Source: Pyrenopolyporus hunteri
Taxonomy: Eukaryota; Ascomycota; Sordariomycetes; Xylariales; Hypoxylaceae
Direction of reading: 5' to 3'
NCBI GenBank assembly: GCA_902806595.1
Contig: CADCXC010000004.1
Location: 62,001-126,000, forward strand
Length of the DNA: 64,000 bases
Made by a program: the position numbers and the translations under genes. Below are positions 11,434 to 23,967 of this stretch, one piece after another. The number at the start of each line of letters is the position of its first letter. The stretch's first letter is position 1. The notes under the pieces were generated by a model. It ran no database searches and was not told the origin of the DNA. It saw only the letters and a list, made by a program, of their open reading frames with translations.

Positions 11434-12633
11434 TTAGTCCTGGCTGTCCGCCTGCACCTTCTGGACAATCTCTACCACCTTCGGATACAGCTTCTCTGAC
11501 TTCTGCAGACCGCATACCTTGGCAACCACCTCCTCCGGGCTATTCTCCGACATGATCTTGGCAAGCTCCTTGCTCTCATCATCGCCCTCTACGTTCTGGA
11601 AGCGGAACGCCATCTCGGCAGCTGCTAAAAGGGCCGGGGTTTCATGGCCCAACTCGGCTAATTCAGCGGCAGGGCCAATGAAGCGCTCCTTGCGACCCAG
11701 CTTTCTCAAGGGAGCACGGCCGACACGCTCCACGGCATCAGCCAGATGGGGATTGCTGATCCGGTCGATGATCTTCTTCTTGTACGCCTCCTGCTCTTCA
11801 TGTGGGATACCATGCTTGGTTACGATAAGCGTAGCTGTCTCGTTAACGGCAGCGGCAACCTGGTTCTTGATATCCTTATCTCGCATGGCGTCATCGACGG
11901 TTTGCTTCTGCCTGTTGTAGCCGAAGTAGGCAGCCGTGGCGTGGGAGGTGTTGACGGTGAAAAGCTTGCGCTCGATGAAGGGAAGTAGGTTATCTACCCA
12001 CTTGATGCCTTCGATAGAGGGCTTCTCGACGTTGCTGGCAGTATTCTCGCCGGGTTTGAACGGAGTCTCTTCGACGACCCATTCGTAGAACTTCTCTAGG
12101 GTCACATCTAGGCCCGAGTTGGGATCCTGGGCAGGAACGATACGATCAATCGCAGAATTGGCATACGCGGCCCTCTCGTGATGGTCGTCGAGGCGGTGCT
12201 CGGGAGTGTTCTTGGGGTCCTTGATGTGACCAGCAAGAGCGTCCGTGGCGCCAATCATGTTCTCGCAGGCAATGACGGCTAGAGGCTTCAGCTCGTTCGA
12301 GCGCTTGTCGATACCCTTGGCGATGGCCGGGGCGATGAACTTGAGGATGTTAGGGCCAACAGAGCAGGTCACAACATCAGCAGTGGCGATCTCGTCAACC
12401 AGCTCAGCCTCGTTGTACTTGGAGTTGATGGCGCGATAGTTTGTAATGGTCTTGGTAACCGTGCCCTCGACGCCACGCTCGATGACGTTGTAGGAAGGTG
12501 TCGAGTTGAGCGTATCGACGAGCTTGTCAACGACATCCGCAAAGACGACTTCGTAGCCGGACTCGTGCAGGAAGCACGCAACAAAGCCTCGGCCAATGTT
12601 GCCGGAACCGAAGTGGACTGCCTTCTTGCCCAT
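11434..12633 (-). CDS. MPD1: Mannitol-1-phosphate 5-dehydrogenase
   Basis: Single exon, 399 residues. The enzyme interconverts fructose-6-phosphate and mannitol-1-phosphate with NAD(H) in the cytosol; in filamentous ascomycetes it feeds the mannitol pool used for storage and stress protection. The N-terminus shows the Rossmann dinucleotide motif HFGSGNIGRGF (residues 7-17), followed by family blocks ADVVTCSVGPNILKFIAP, VIACENMIGATDAL, and the C-terminal catalytic domain with FTVNTSHATAAYFGY and GRAPLRKLGRKERFIGPA. Length is close to the fungal norm of about 390. The product shares its substrate with glucose-6-phosphate isomerase, also in this window, but the two are 10 kb apart and not co-transcribed. 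The upstream flank has a GGTAGGTAGGTAGG run at about 12885-12900. Confidence 0.95.
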   Translation of the reverse strand: MGKKAVHFGSGNIGRGFVACFLHESGYEVVFADVVDKLVDTLNSTPSYNVIERGVEGTVTKTITNYRAINSKYNEAELVDEIATADVVTCSVGPNILKFIAPAIAKGIDKRSNELKPLAVIACENMIGATDALAGHIKDPKNTPEHRLDDHHERAAYANSAIDRIVPAQDPNSGLDVTLEKFYEWVVEETPFKPGENTASNVEKPSIEGIKWVDNLLPFIERKLFTVNTSHATAAYFGYNRQKQTVDDAMRDKDIKNQVAAAVNETATLIVTKHGIPHEEQEAYKKKIIDRISNPHLADAVERVGRAPLRKLGRKERFIGPAAELAELGHETPALLAAAEMAFRFQNVEGDDESKELAKIMSENSPEEVVAKVCGLQKSEKLYPKVVEIVQKVQADSQD

Positions 12634-15600
12634 TGCGAATGGTTACTAGAAGACGATAGAGAAAGGGTGGAATAAAGTTCTTGGATGAAGGAGTATGGAG
12701 GGGTCTGGTAGGTGAGGATGGGTAAATTGACGTGATCTGCGTAAAGTGTGGAGAAATCTAGGATGTGTTAAAGTGAAGACAAGATGATTAAAAGTGTGAA
12801 GAAGAAAAAAATAAAGTAGGTGGAAGTTAGATGAAGGAAGGGAAAGCTGCGGTTCTTATGTATCACTGGCGCCAGGATATGTAAGGTAGGTAGGTAGGTA
12901 GCAAATACCTAGTGACGAGGAAGGCGTACACTGACTAGGAGAAGCCGCGAGTCCCACGAACAGTTCGACCGGATGTGGAGGGGGTACTGCGTACCGAGTA
13001 GCGTCAGAGCAGGGAAACGATAGTACCCCAACTGTATTATACTGTGGAATCTACCGTTTCGTCAACAGCGTCGGGTACGTACCCAGGTACCCACTCCGTA
13101 CAGCCGGTAATGCCCGCTCCACTTTTACGGATGAAATATATTTAGGTACTTCGATACCCATGATCCGTGAGGAGTTGACTCTCCAGAGCATATAGTTACG
13201 GATCCATCTGATTGAATTGATTCGATTGATTGAATTAATTGAATTGATTGAAGTGACCCCGTCCACGTAAAGAAAGTCGAATTCTGCCTACATGTACATA
13301 CACGTACACGTACCTTCGATAGGTAAGGGTATAGGTGAGTTACGAGGCTTGGAGTATACCTCCGGATTATTGGAGATCATAGCATTATTCACTCATCACT
13401 GCATATGTGATCAGAACTTAATAGTGTAAGTCAGAAAAGGCCTCAACGACGCATACATACCTACCTACCTATAGGTCGGTAGCGTGTTTTGTTTTGAGTA
13501 TGAAAATGGCTCGATATTTATATATAGAGCGATATTCAATATTCTTGAACATACCTAATAAGTATCTGCTGCCGAAATGGTTACCCATGCTTAACCACAG
13601 CACCCTCTCGTTCACGGCGGCGCCCGCAGCGCGGGAATTAGCTATTCTATCGCTTCCGAGGTGTGCTGACTATCTTGAACGCATATGGGATTCTAAAAGT
13701 ATATACGCAGAATTTTATATCTCGCAATACTAAAATGAGGTCGAATTGCCTCGTCTTCTCCTTACTATCGTATGATCTCACTATATATTCCTATCTATCA
13801 TATGAGGCCGGCTCTTATCATTGGCCCTTGGAGGTTCTAATGGATTGTAAGTAAATGAGACAGTATCAAGCATTTCCTGCCACTCTCCGTGTCAACAATA
13901 GCCAATACTGTAAATCCCGAGCAGGTTCAACCAGAATATACTTTCCGTAGGGACACTACTATACCCCTACATATTTTAGCTTCGTCTATCGATATCACTA
14001 TTGGCTTATTACGCCGCGTCCTGGAGCTTTCTTGCAATCCCGCGTTTTAATACTTTCACATCGTTTCGTCGGACGTATCTAGGTGACTGCGTTAAAAGAG
14101 CCTGTGGGACATGCTCGCAACCCTCCAAGAGCGCTAGAATAGATACCCGACTACTCGGGCTAGATGCGAGTACTGATGAGCTTCTGCCGGCAAGGAGGTC
14201 GAATATAGAGAAGCGCAGAAAACATCGGGATTTTAATATTGGAATGGCATGTATAATGTGCCGAAGTCTGGGGGAACCCGTGGCCTTTCGCCTCCTATTC
14301 TCCATCTTCTCTAGTCGCTCCCCGCCTCCAACAGTCCTAGATCTGATTTGATATCTGCTAGATTCTTGGCATACACTGTAGTCCACTTACATATGAGGTG
14401 TAGTAAAAGCTACGCATACTAGTCCCTGCAGCTTTATCACGGTCCCTCGTTGCCAATGGCAGCAAAGTAGACGTGCCGGGTGCATTGCAGAAATAACACT
14501 GCCCGTGTGGTTGGCTACTTCGGGGTGGTGTGGCCCTCGGCGTTTCCTTATTATCGTGATACTGTAGCTCCACACACACCTTGTTATGAGCACGGTTTAA
14601 CTGCGTGTTGCTATAGAGGGATTGGAATATAAGCTATCTACATACAGTATATGTACACGTATTGTCACAGAAGAGTGCGCTACACAAGTCTCATGAGTCA
14701 GCTGTTTTACTAACTAATAAGCACCATTCGATACCAACAAGCCCTAAGGTATGGAACAGGCCTACCTGAGAATTAGTGGTTGAGGGGGATGTTCCTATGA
14801 CTTCACAGTCCATCGCATTTGATGGGACAAGACTTGCAGGACGTGGCTTGCCTAAAATGGAAAACACATACGGACTATACCAATCCAACGGTTTCAAACG
14901 CAGAGACGGTGCAGCCGTATAAATTACAAGGCTAAGACTGGAGAGACCACAAAAAAAAAAGAGAGAAAGAGGGAAAGAGAGAAAAAGAAAAGGAAAACAG
15001 GGGCTTTAACCGGACAGGCAAGCCGACAGCCAAAGGGGTTACCCCTGGAAGCTTAAAGCCCCTCCTAATCCTGGTCGATGATCTCACCGGACATCGCTAG
15101 CTTCCCCCATCTAACAGCCCAGATGGCTCCGCTAAGACAGTGTTAGGGGCGAATGGAAAGCGCGCTAAGCAACGACTCTAACCCCCCGAGCAAACGAAGA
15201 CATTTCGCTTCCTAAACATCATCGTGAACATCTCGTTGCCAAGGGTCCAAGGGTCCCAGAATTCCCAGCGTTGCATCCGATCGATTCTTGGGTCATTTCG
15301 TCCTACGATTACGTACCCGAGCGGCTCCGTTACCCCCCCTGCGTTGCCTCTTCCGATGACCTTGGCTTTCCTTGCCACAACTCCGCTATCTTAATAAGTC
15401 AGAACGCTCTGGAGGTTCAACCTACAGCTATAATTGCCGAGTATAAACATTACGCCGTGTTCTATTTCGGCAGGTCTGGCAACCTAATATTAAATCGACA
15501 GACGAATTCGCCCCGCTCGTCCACCCGCCATATGATATAGGTACCTTGCTTAATAAAGAATAACTACCGGCTGGTATACATACAGTTCAAGAAGTGCGCA

Positions 15601-17338
15601 ATCCTCGACCAATCATTCGTCAGCTCTCCTGTCGCTCAATGGCATTCTGCCAGGCTTTGGCGCGCCGATCTCCCACCCTATGACGAACGAGCTTAGTTTT
15701 GACCCCGTACAAGAGGCGCTTAAGATTTCATCTCAACGACCTTCCCCAGGTTTTAACGTCGCAGTCCAGCCTGTGTAGCCTCGGCTGCATGACGAACAGG
15801 GCCGGGTCTGAATGTATAATAGGTATGTAGGGTCAGCTGCCCAGTGACGAGCATCGCCAGCAACGTTAATTTTCTGGCCACAATACATATCTTTACAACA
15901 TAATCGGTGTTTCACCTGAAAGCCTACGTCTTACTAAATAGCCGCGCCGTTAGCTGGACGGGGGTTCGCTTACGTAGGGCAGTGCTATCTCTATAGATCT
16001 CGATATCGTTGGACGGTAATGGTATGTATCGTGATCCGAAAGTCAGCTTAGCTTAACCGTTTAGAATGGCATCCACCGCCTCACATGCCATCAAGACAAG
16101 ACACATGGTTGACCTTTAACCCCTGGACCCAGGCGAGATCCACTTATACACGTATCCCCTTGAAAGGACACTTCCAACCCCATTATTCGAATCAGGCCAA
16201 CTTTGTGTCAGCTTATTGGATACCTAAGCCCAGCCGTTTTTCGATAAGCAAGGCTGTGTTCAAAGTGTCCTCATGAGGTTCGCTTCCACCGATTATTTGT
16301 GTACGGGGGCCCGCAGACACCAGAGCGAAAACACACGATCTTCCTCGATAGCGTCAAATTTCGTTACTGTGCCCAGTGGGTTGATATTGTCCTAAATTTT
16401 CGCCGTCGTCTCGCAAGGGAGATTTGAGGACTCCTACATACGACATTCACATCTGATCGTGGCAGTTGTAGATGGCAGAATTGTCCCGTTCCGCCTCTTT
16501 CGATCTCGATTCTTCCGGCGTTGGCGGGCCGATTATGTAGCGGGTGGAATCTATTTCTCTGGGGCTTCCTATCTAATGTTTCCTCGCCGCACTATCCCCC
16601 GACGAAAAGGGGTAAAGTTGTAACCGTAAGCTCCTCGGCTCACGAAAAGGACCGATGAAATTCTACGTGTCTCGGCGCACCGCCACGATACCTCTCTTTC
16701 TTTTTTTTTTCCCTTCGCACCGTCTTGACTTATGAACAACGTGCTTAAATGCGTTGTCGCTGTTGCTCGACGAGGGCCTGTTCTCATTTCCACATTTCCC
16801 CCCGGCGCCACCTCTCGGCCCTGGCTGACCCTCAGTGGAGCCGATTCCTCCCGACATTCTCGAAACGGTCGAACGTTCAGTACCCGCAGCCTACATACGG
16901 CCTTAGTGCCGATAGTTATCAAGTCAGTTTGTTAGGCCAGAGTGCATCAGGATTGGCAGATGCGAAATGCTCATTTTAATTTGCTATTAACTCATCGCGT
17001 GTCACGTACCATCAGTATCCCTTGATCAGGTCCTCCTTAGATTGGCAACTCCGTGCCTAGCCTAGGCGTAAATACACGTACTATAAGCAATCCCAAAGCC
17101 ATGAATTTTCTCTAGGCGGTGTAGTAGCCGGCACACAAGCCGAGGTCCCTAGCTTGATAGGGGAAAGGAAATACTAAGCTATAGGGCAGAGCGAATCCAG
17201 GATTGAACCATATAGCTGTGCCACGTCGATCTCACGGTCAACTTGTTAGGAATCCCTGAACCCGATCCCGAACGAAGACTTGAGCGGGAGCAAGGGCCAA
17301 ATATACCTATAGCACAGCGGATAGGAGATGCCGTGCCG
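12634..17338. other. Gene-poor 4.7-kb stretch
   Basis: No gene could be supported. It includes the upstream region of the mannitol gene, a TTGAT/AATTGA microsatellite at about 13205-13252, a purine-rich run at 14950-14998 (A/G only), and short unrelated ORFs of 60-125 codons on both strands with no family motifs. Whether some are remnants of old genes could not be decided by eye. Confidence 0.5.
13205..13252. repeat. Imperfect TTGAT/TTGAA microsatellite
   Basis: About ten imperfect copies of TGATT/TGAAT-type pentamers in a row. On the minus strand it reads as repeated Ile-Asn-Ser codons, which explains an artefactual ORF there. Confidence 0.8.
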
Positions 17339-18466
17339 TTAGGAATCCATATCTACAGATCCGTACTCTGTCTCGATCTCGAGCCGTTTTCGGTGGTATT
17401 CGTTACAGAGAGTCTCCATATCGTCTACGAACTGTTGGTGTACAACTTCGAGCCTTCGCAACCTTTCCTGTCGCTGCTGACAGAGCCTCTTCTTTCGATC
17501 TCCGCGCAGTTCCTCTTGTTCTTTCCTTTTTGCAACACTTTGGCGAAGAATTGGATCGAGACCATAGAGCGTTCGAGCGGAAGGCCGCCTTTCCTCTAAG
17601 TCTGTGACGGATCCTAGAGGCGAGGGGGGATCGACTTGTGCCTCCGGCTCGTCCACATCTCCGACGGCAACCGCAATATCCCAGACGCGGTTATTTACCT
17701 GTGGCTCATCAAGAACCCCATCAGAATGAGGGAAAGCGCCAACGAAGCTGCTACGACACCCGTCATATGCGTCTAAATCACGGATATCATCTATTATGAG
17801 GATTTCGTCTACATTTTTATTCGTGACCACCTCAGGCCAGCCGTACGCCTTAGGTGCTTCATCGAGGATGGCGTCTAGGCGGTCAGCGGGCACACGCTTG
17901 GTTGAGGAAGACCAGGACAATGAAGAAGAAGTCTTACGGGCCTTGTGGTGAGCGTAAGTGGCCTCGTAGTCAACTCTTCTGAATGAGCTAGGCCGCATAT
18001 TGCTAACGACCCATCTCTCCCTACCCCTGGGATCGGCACGGATCAATTCTGTACTATGCTTTCCCATAACGCGCCGGTAATACAACTGACGGGACAAGAC
18101 CTTGTTGGGTTCGTAGATGCGGCGGATATGGCGCTCCACGTACCACTTGTATTTGTCGCAGTGTCTCTGGTCGATGGATCCGATGATTTGATTTAGCTCC
18201 TCATTGTGGTCTGGCGGGGCCTCGGTAGCACCGCGATCGTCTCGACGACGGATATAGCTTTCAATGCCGCTATCTTCTTCCGGGGCTATGATCTGGGTGT
18301 CCCCGTCACCATCCTCGGCTTCTCTGACTTTCTCCTCTTCTCTCAAGAAAACTTTGGCATCTTCGTCGTCATCATCCACTTCGTTCTTGAACCGGGCCAT
18401 CCAGGGGCTCGGGACGCCATCAGAGCCATCAGCGTCGCCGGCGGTGTCCTTTTGTTTGAGTGCCAT
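17339..18466 (-). CDS. Uncharacterised acidic protein with C-terminal coiled coil
   Basis: Single open frame of 375 residues with even, coding-like composition; I do not recognise the family. The first 90 residues are strongly acidic (DDDDEDAK, AEDGDGD) and probably disordered. A middle part (about 95-170) is basic and aromatic (KYKWYVERHIRRIYEPNKV, RQLYYRRVMGK). The last 60 residues are a highly charged helix (RKEQEELRGDRKKRLCQQRQ and on) likely to form a coiled coil. The ATG at 18464-18466 is the first in frame. No signal peptide or membrane segment is seen. Charge pattern would suit a nuclear or scaffold protein, but that is speculation. Confidence 0.65.
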   Translation of the reverse strand: MALKQKDTAGDADGSDGVPSPWMARFKNEVDDDDEDAKVFLREEEKVREAEDGDGDTQIIAPEEDSGIESYIRRRDDRGATEAPPDHNEELNQIIGSIDQRHCDKYKWYVERHIRRIYEPNKVLSRQLYYRRVMGKHSTELIRADPRGRERWVVSNMRPSSFRRVDYEATYAHHKARKTSSSLSWSSSTKRVPADRLDAILDEAPKAYGWPEVVTNKNVDEILIIDDIRDLDAYDGCRSSFVGAFPHSDGVLDEPQVNNRVWDIAVAVGDVDEPEAQVDPPSPLGSVTDLEERRPSARTLYGLDPILRQSVAKRKEQEELRGDRKKRLCQQRQERLRRLEVVHQQFVDDMETLCNEYHRKRLEIETEYGSVDMDS

Positions 18467-19468
18467 TTCAAGTCTAACCGAGAACTAATTAGTCTTATGC
18501 GTACATGAAAGTCATCCGGTCATGTGGATTGAGGTGCAATTTTGGGTAGTCGACTTACACCTTTAAGAGAATCGTGTCGAGTGACAACCGTGCTACTCCT
18601 TCTAAGTGCAAAGAGGTGTACTATTCGATCCAGGATAAATGAAGTGACGATAGGACCGAGGGTTTAAATAACCATGTGGCACCTCGAGCTGGAGGATCGT
18701 GTGAGTGCAATGGTAAGCTTGGAGGCTCTCGAAAGACGTGGTATGCAGCAGCCCTTCCCGAGCCCTAGTACTGTCAGTAAATTATTTCGACTATTTTAGA
18801 TTAGAAAAAATTGTGATTTTATCGGACGCCCTGGGGAGGAAAGAAAGCGGGTAAGGTACCCAGGGAAAGTGAGTGACAAGGAATGAAGTTTAGGGGAGAA
18901 GCAGGTCTATGATGGGGGAGAGGGATGGTGAGATAATATACCTACCTAGGTAGATATTTAATGTAATTCGAAATGAAGTATCAACGGCTTCAGAAATGTT
19001 GTAGCTGAATTGTAGAAAAGAAAATATAGTAATGAATGTGTGAGGTTGAAGGGAGAAAGGGATTGTTGTAAATCTGGTGGTTCGGGATGGATAGGGGGGC
19101 GTTCTTTCCTCACGGCGATTCCGGGTTAGATTTGACAAGACCACCCAGACACGGCGCTCTTTCCCGTCGGCGGCAGGCACGCGAGGTTAACATACTTACC
19201 TAGGTACCTAGGCAGGTACCTATGCGATATGACAATCCACATTGTGCCTGCTTTGAGTTATTTAGGTACTTTTAGATACAGGTGTCTACCTGGGTACCTA
19301 CCTTAGGTTTTAGGTAAGTGAGCAGGTACGTATCCAAGTAGGAAGACTGGTGGTTTTTTGAGAATCAGAATACAAGGAAGGCTCTAAAATATATCTACTT
19401 AATATATATATATATATACCTATATAAAGGGGAAAAAAATGAATACTACAACTATGCTAAGCAACCCC
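18467..19468. other. Intergenic region with TACCTAGG cluster
   Basis: No supported gene. Upstream side of the acidic-protein gene and 3' flank of the MFS gene, with a repeat cluster at 19193-19330 and an (AT)n run near 19404-19418. Confidence 0.55.
19193..19330. repeat. TACCTAGGTACC repeat cluster
   Basis: At least six TACCT/AGGTA units, several joined as CCTAGG palindromes, within about 140 bp. Same motif family as the clusters at 2126, 24838, 28540, 36570 and 36950. Confidence 0.75.
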
Positions 19469-20844
19469 CTATGCTTTGGCTGCTAACTTCCACCCAGTGA
19501 TCTCGAAACGCAGCGCCACAATAGACGCAGCCGTCGCAATGAGGAGAAAGCCAGCAAACAACTGGATCCCAAGATAGCTCCCTGTGGCGCTGAGTATGGC
19601 TCCAGCAATAGGTGCTCCGATAAGAGACGACACACCATTCAACACCGACGACATGCCAAGTCGAGTCCCCAGGCGGCTGAGGTCGGGCGTGAAGGAGGTG
19701 AGCACAACCGCCGGAAGTGCCACGATACCGCCGGTGAAGAAGCCGTAGAAACACGCGAACGCGATGTTGCCAGCCTCTGAGTTAGTGTTGATCCAGCCAA
19801 ATACAGCAACGCCGGCTAGAGTTATGCTGGCAAGGAGCGTGTGGATGGGGCCGATCCGGTCCGCTATGAGAGACGGCGTCAACCTGCCCAAGACGGACGC
19901 GGCGTTAAGTATGGCGACCAGATACAGAGCGACCGCCTGGCCGTCTAGTCCGTGCAGGAGAGCGTAGCTCTGCAAGTAGAATATGGGTGCGAAGAAAGCT
20001 ATGTAGCTTAGGCAGATGCTGAAACAGTAGATAAGGTATGGGCGTTCTCGTAATGCCTGACGGTCGAGTAGGGATCGGGTCCTGGTTGCGGCAGTGCGTC
20101 GGCGGGACACGGCCAAGGGTATCAATATTGTAGCGAGCGAAGTGAATCCCATGATGCGAGTAGCCCAGCCGAAACCGACACGAGGCAGCAGGCCTTGGAA
20201 CATGAGGGCGTACATAACACCGCCGAAGCTGCTACCGGACGTGACGATGCCCATTGCGAGCGGTTTACGCTTGGCGAAATACTCCGGGATGATGGCAACG
20301 GACGGGATGTAGAGGCACCCCGTGCCCACGCCGACGCACAAAGCTTGCGCGAGCATAACCTGCCAGTACTCTTTACAGATGCTAGTCATCATCATACCAA
20401 ACGTTATCAGGGCCGACCCTGAGCATAGGAGATGCCGAAGATGTCCAGCATCATAAAGCGGCCCGCTAATTACGCCAACCGCCAAGAGCAAGAAGGACTG
20501 GATTGACCCGATCCATGATATGGCTGACGGCGATATGTGCCGGAGAAGTTCGTTTTCGTAATAGGTTTGGAATACCCCGAACGTGTTAATGATGCCCCTA
20601 GATCCCGGTTAGCTATCTTAAATTCTTTCTAGGCACTGAAGTACTTGTGCGGGATCACTTACCAGGTGTTGAAGTAAAGGAAGTAAGACCCCACGACCTG
20701 AAGCCATGCCACTAGTCCGCCGTCCGGCGGCACATCTTCACTGGGACTGACGACCTCAGCGAACCCTACCTTATTCTCGTCCCGATTCGGGCTTTCTTCG
20801 CCCGATACACCTCCGTCCTCTAGAACGATGTCTAGTTTTGTCAT
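19469..20844 (-). CDS. MFS transporter, monocarboxylate-porter-like
   Basis: Two exons, 20844-20663 and 20597-19469, with a 65-bp intron (GTAAGT donor, GCTAAC branch, TAG acceptor) splitting a Trp codon; 436 residues. An in-frame ATG further upstream (20934) exists, but the start at 20844 gives the usual acidic cytosolic N-terminus. The entry motif PPDGGLVAWLQVVGSYF is the hallmark of the fungal MCT-like major facilitator group, followed by GIINTFGVFQTYYENELL and about 12 hydrophobic segments. Typical loop motifs include PEYFAKRKPLAMGIVTSGSS and GRLTPSLIADRIG. In this family substrates are monocarboxylates or, more often in fungi, unknown; location is plasma or vacuolar membrane. No biosynthetic genes adjoin it, so context gives no clue to the substrate. 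Confidence 0.88.
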
Positions 20845-22158
20845 AATCCCAGCTGGGCACCCGATGGTGGCTAGCGTACTAAGCCAGAACTCGGAATAAA
20901 ACACCAGCGAATTGTTGAGGAAAATAAATCGCACAATCCGGGACGGTTACCACGGAGTATATCAACTCGTAAAATCCGTATAATGCAACCCTGAGAGAGC
21001 CAGGGGGGTTCCTAGCGGGCCACACCGAAGCTACGGGCCGGTGTTGATAATAACATAAGTCAAGGGTCTTTCGGCTTCGGCTTCGGCTAAGACTATATAT
21101 GAGAAGCAATACTAATAAGTCGGCAGTTGCCTGGCCGAACTCGGACTCCATTATAAGTAATAGGTGGTTTATGGCTGCCATAGGCAAACCATGAAGTGAG
21201 CGAAACAACTTCGTTGTTTCACCAGTTAATCTGACTAAACAGGCTTTCAATATGAATCACGACGAGGGAACATATGTCTTGTGTTTACAATATGACAATG
21301 ATTGTTTGGTACCCATGCGTGTGATATGCATTGAAATAGTGCATCTACTCCCAACGACATAATTCGAATAGGTCAAGCACAGCTCTGCGAGATGGCAATG
21401 ATTCATTAAGATTGTAACTAACCGCGCTTTGCTCTTCATGCTATAATATTTTAGCGGGGTAGTAGATTGACCTATATAATGTATGATAGAAATATGCGGG
21501 ATTTTCATTTCGATTATTCCTTTAAGATAGTAAAATAAAGCCTCCGTTGGGTAGAGAGACTCACAATATTTGATGAAAATTATATCATCTGATTTGGCAC
21601 ATATGCTAAGTATTATTTAAGCTTCGAAAATATGGTAGATAGGTACCTTTATTATGTTGATAGAGTCGGCGAGCCCCCGTGATAATTGCTGATATCGAAA
21701 ACCGGTCAAAAGAACCCATGAGACAGGTTAGTCGCCGATTAATGGGGGTGGTTGACGGGATATGATTTAGCTACCTTACAGAAATCTTACATTGAAACTT
21801 GTTAGTCAATACTTAGCGAACACTCCCCCCCAAATAATATGGGCTGTCAATAGAACTGTAAGCCAACTTGATCCACCAAGTTTAACGGTACGAAGACAGT
21901 AACCGGCCTCTAAGACATGGATCACATAGACAGGCCTTACGTAGGAATTCGCTTCCTAAGACTCGATTTAGAGATCCGAATTTCATTATTTTTACGTCCA
22001 AATGTGTCTATCTTAAGATAACTCGCTTGCCCTAACTTGGAGTTTCGGACAAGGCAGTCCTAGACTCATCCATGCGTATCACCTGAGCACGTTGTATTGC
22101 GCGAGAAAATGCCCTAGAGCCTCGACTCCTTTCGGGGCTGCCAGGCCGACGCCGCCCC
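20845..22158. other. Gene-free AT-richer stretch
   Basis: About 1.3 kb without a supported gene, between the MFS gene start and the PGI stop codon. Noticeably richer in A+T around 21480-21660. A short tandem of TTCGGC units is present at about 21069-21088. Confidence 0.5.
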
Positions 22159-23967
22159 TCAGGCACTCGCAAACTTTTTGAACGCAGCGATGAGGCTGCC
22201 CGTACTGGCGTCGTGGCCTTCGCCGTTTCCTGGTTCATCCAACTCTTTGAGAATCTTCTTAGCGAGGACCTTGCCTAGCTCGACACCCCACTGGTCGAAG
22301 GAGTTGATATCCCAGATTGCTCCTTCGGTAAAGGTTAGGTGCTCGTAGTAAACAATCAGAGCACCTAGTTCGGCAGGTCCGATTACGCCGCCAACCAGGA
22401 TGCTGGTAGTCGGTCGATTGCCCAAGAAGACCTTGTGCGGTACGAGTTCGTCGGGAGTGCCTTCGCTCTTTACTTGCTCGGGCGTCTTACCGATCATGAG
22501 AGCTTCAGCCTGTGCAAAGTAGTTGGATGCCAGCATCTTCTGGTGTAGGTTGTTGGAGATGGGGTTGTGCGACTTGGCCGCGAGGATGAAGTCAGTGGGG
22601 ATAAGCTTGGTGCCCTGGTGGACAAGCTGGAAGAATGAATGCTGGGCATTGGTGCAGGGTTCGCCGAAGAGGATGGGACCTGTGGTGTACTTAGCTGGGG
22701 AGCCGTCGGAGGTGATGGTCTTGCCGTTCGATTCCATGGAGAGTTGCTGGAGGTAGGCGGGGAAGCGGTGCAAATACTGATCGAAGCTGTGTTCATTAAC
22801 GTCAGCAGGTTGAATGCTAACCATCAGGGTTAGATGGATTAGGAAGACTTACGGAGCAACCAGGTGTGTTTGCGCGGCAAAGAAGTCGCTGTACCAAACG
22901 CTCAGCAGACCACCCAGGACGGGGATATTGTCCTTGAGAGGAGTCTCGCGGAAATGCTTGTCCATGGCATGTGCACCAGATAGGAACTTGTGGAAGTTAT
23001 CGTAGCCGATATATAGCGCGACGCTGAGGCCAATGGCACTCCAGACTGAGTAACGGCCGCCGACCCAGCTCTCGAAACCGAACATGTTCTTGCTGTCGAT
23101 ACCAAATTTGGTGACCTCAGCCTCATTGGTAGATAGAGCAACAAAGTGCTTGGCAATATCTCCCTTGCCGCCGGTCTTCTCGAGGAACCACGACTTTGCG
23201 GTGTTCGCGTTGGTTGTGGTCTCGGCAGTAGTAAATGTCTTGGAGGCAATAAGGAAAAGCGTTGTCTCGGGATTGGAGTCAGCGAGCGCCTCGGCTATGT
23301 GGGTGCCATCGATGTTGGAGACGAAGTGTAGCGTCATGTCTTTGGCACCGTAGTGTTTCAGAGCTTCAGTGACCATAACTGGTCCCCTAGTGTTCCGTTA
23401 GAGGGTCGAGATGTTCATCGTAGTCGAAGACGGGCGAAGGCTACGAGCGACGCAAGGGTTCACTTACAGGTCGGAACCTCCAATCCCGATGTTGATGATA
23501 GTTGTTAGCTTCTTCCCCGTATATCCCTTCCACTCTCCGCTCCTGACCTGCTCGGAGAATTCCTTCATGTGCTGGAGGACCTCGTTGACGCCGCCCTTGG
23601 CGTTCATGACGTCTTGCCCGTCCACTTTCATCTCCCAGCCGCTTACGTTTCGAAGTGCGGTATGATAGACGGCTCGATGCTCGGTAAAGTTGATCTTCTC
23701 ACCTGCAAACATGGCATCACGCTTCCTCTCAAGACCTGCCTCCTCAGCAAGCTTTACGAGCAAGTTGATAGTCTCCTCGGTCACGAGATTTTTGCTGAAG
23801 TCGAACAGAATGTCTGTACCGGAGGCATCGTTGTGAAAAGTCTTGCTGAACTTGTCGAAGCGGGCTGGATCGGACGCGAAGGCTTCCTTCAGGACGAAGG
23901 TTTTACCCACGGTCTTGTGGTGGTTTTCTAGAGAGGCCCAGCTGGGCAATGAGACTGCCTGAGGCAT
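22159..23967 (-). CDS. PGI1: Glucose-6-phosphate isomerase
   Basis: Three exons, 23967-23468, 23386-22853 and 22786-22159, 553 residues; introns of 81 and 66 bp both have GTAAGT donors, and frames join cleanly (GGSDL|GPVMV and LVAP|FDQYL). Catalyses glucose-6-phosphate to fructose-6-phosphate in glycolysis and gluconeogenesis in the cytosol. Visible family landmarks: NIGIGGSDLGP, signature 1 region ESWVGGRYSVWSAIG at about residues 272-286, active-site region FGEPCTNAQHSFFQLVHQG with the catalytic histidine segment, and signature 2 FDQWGVELGK near residue 510. Length matches fungal PGI. A TATA-like sequence lies on the minus strand at 24113-24120, about 150 bp upstream of the ATG. Confidence 0.97.

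Noticed and set aside
14009..14386. Paired opposite-strand ORFs of about 120 codons in the gene-poor stretch
   Set aside because: Both strands are equally open and neither shows a family motif, a signal peptide or splice structure.
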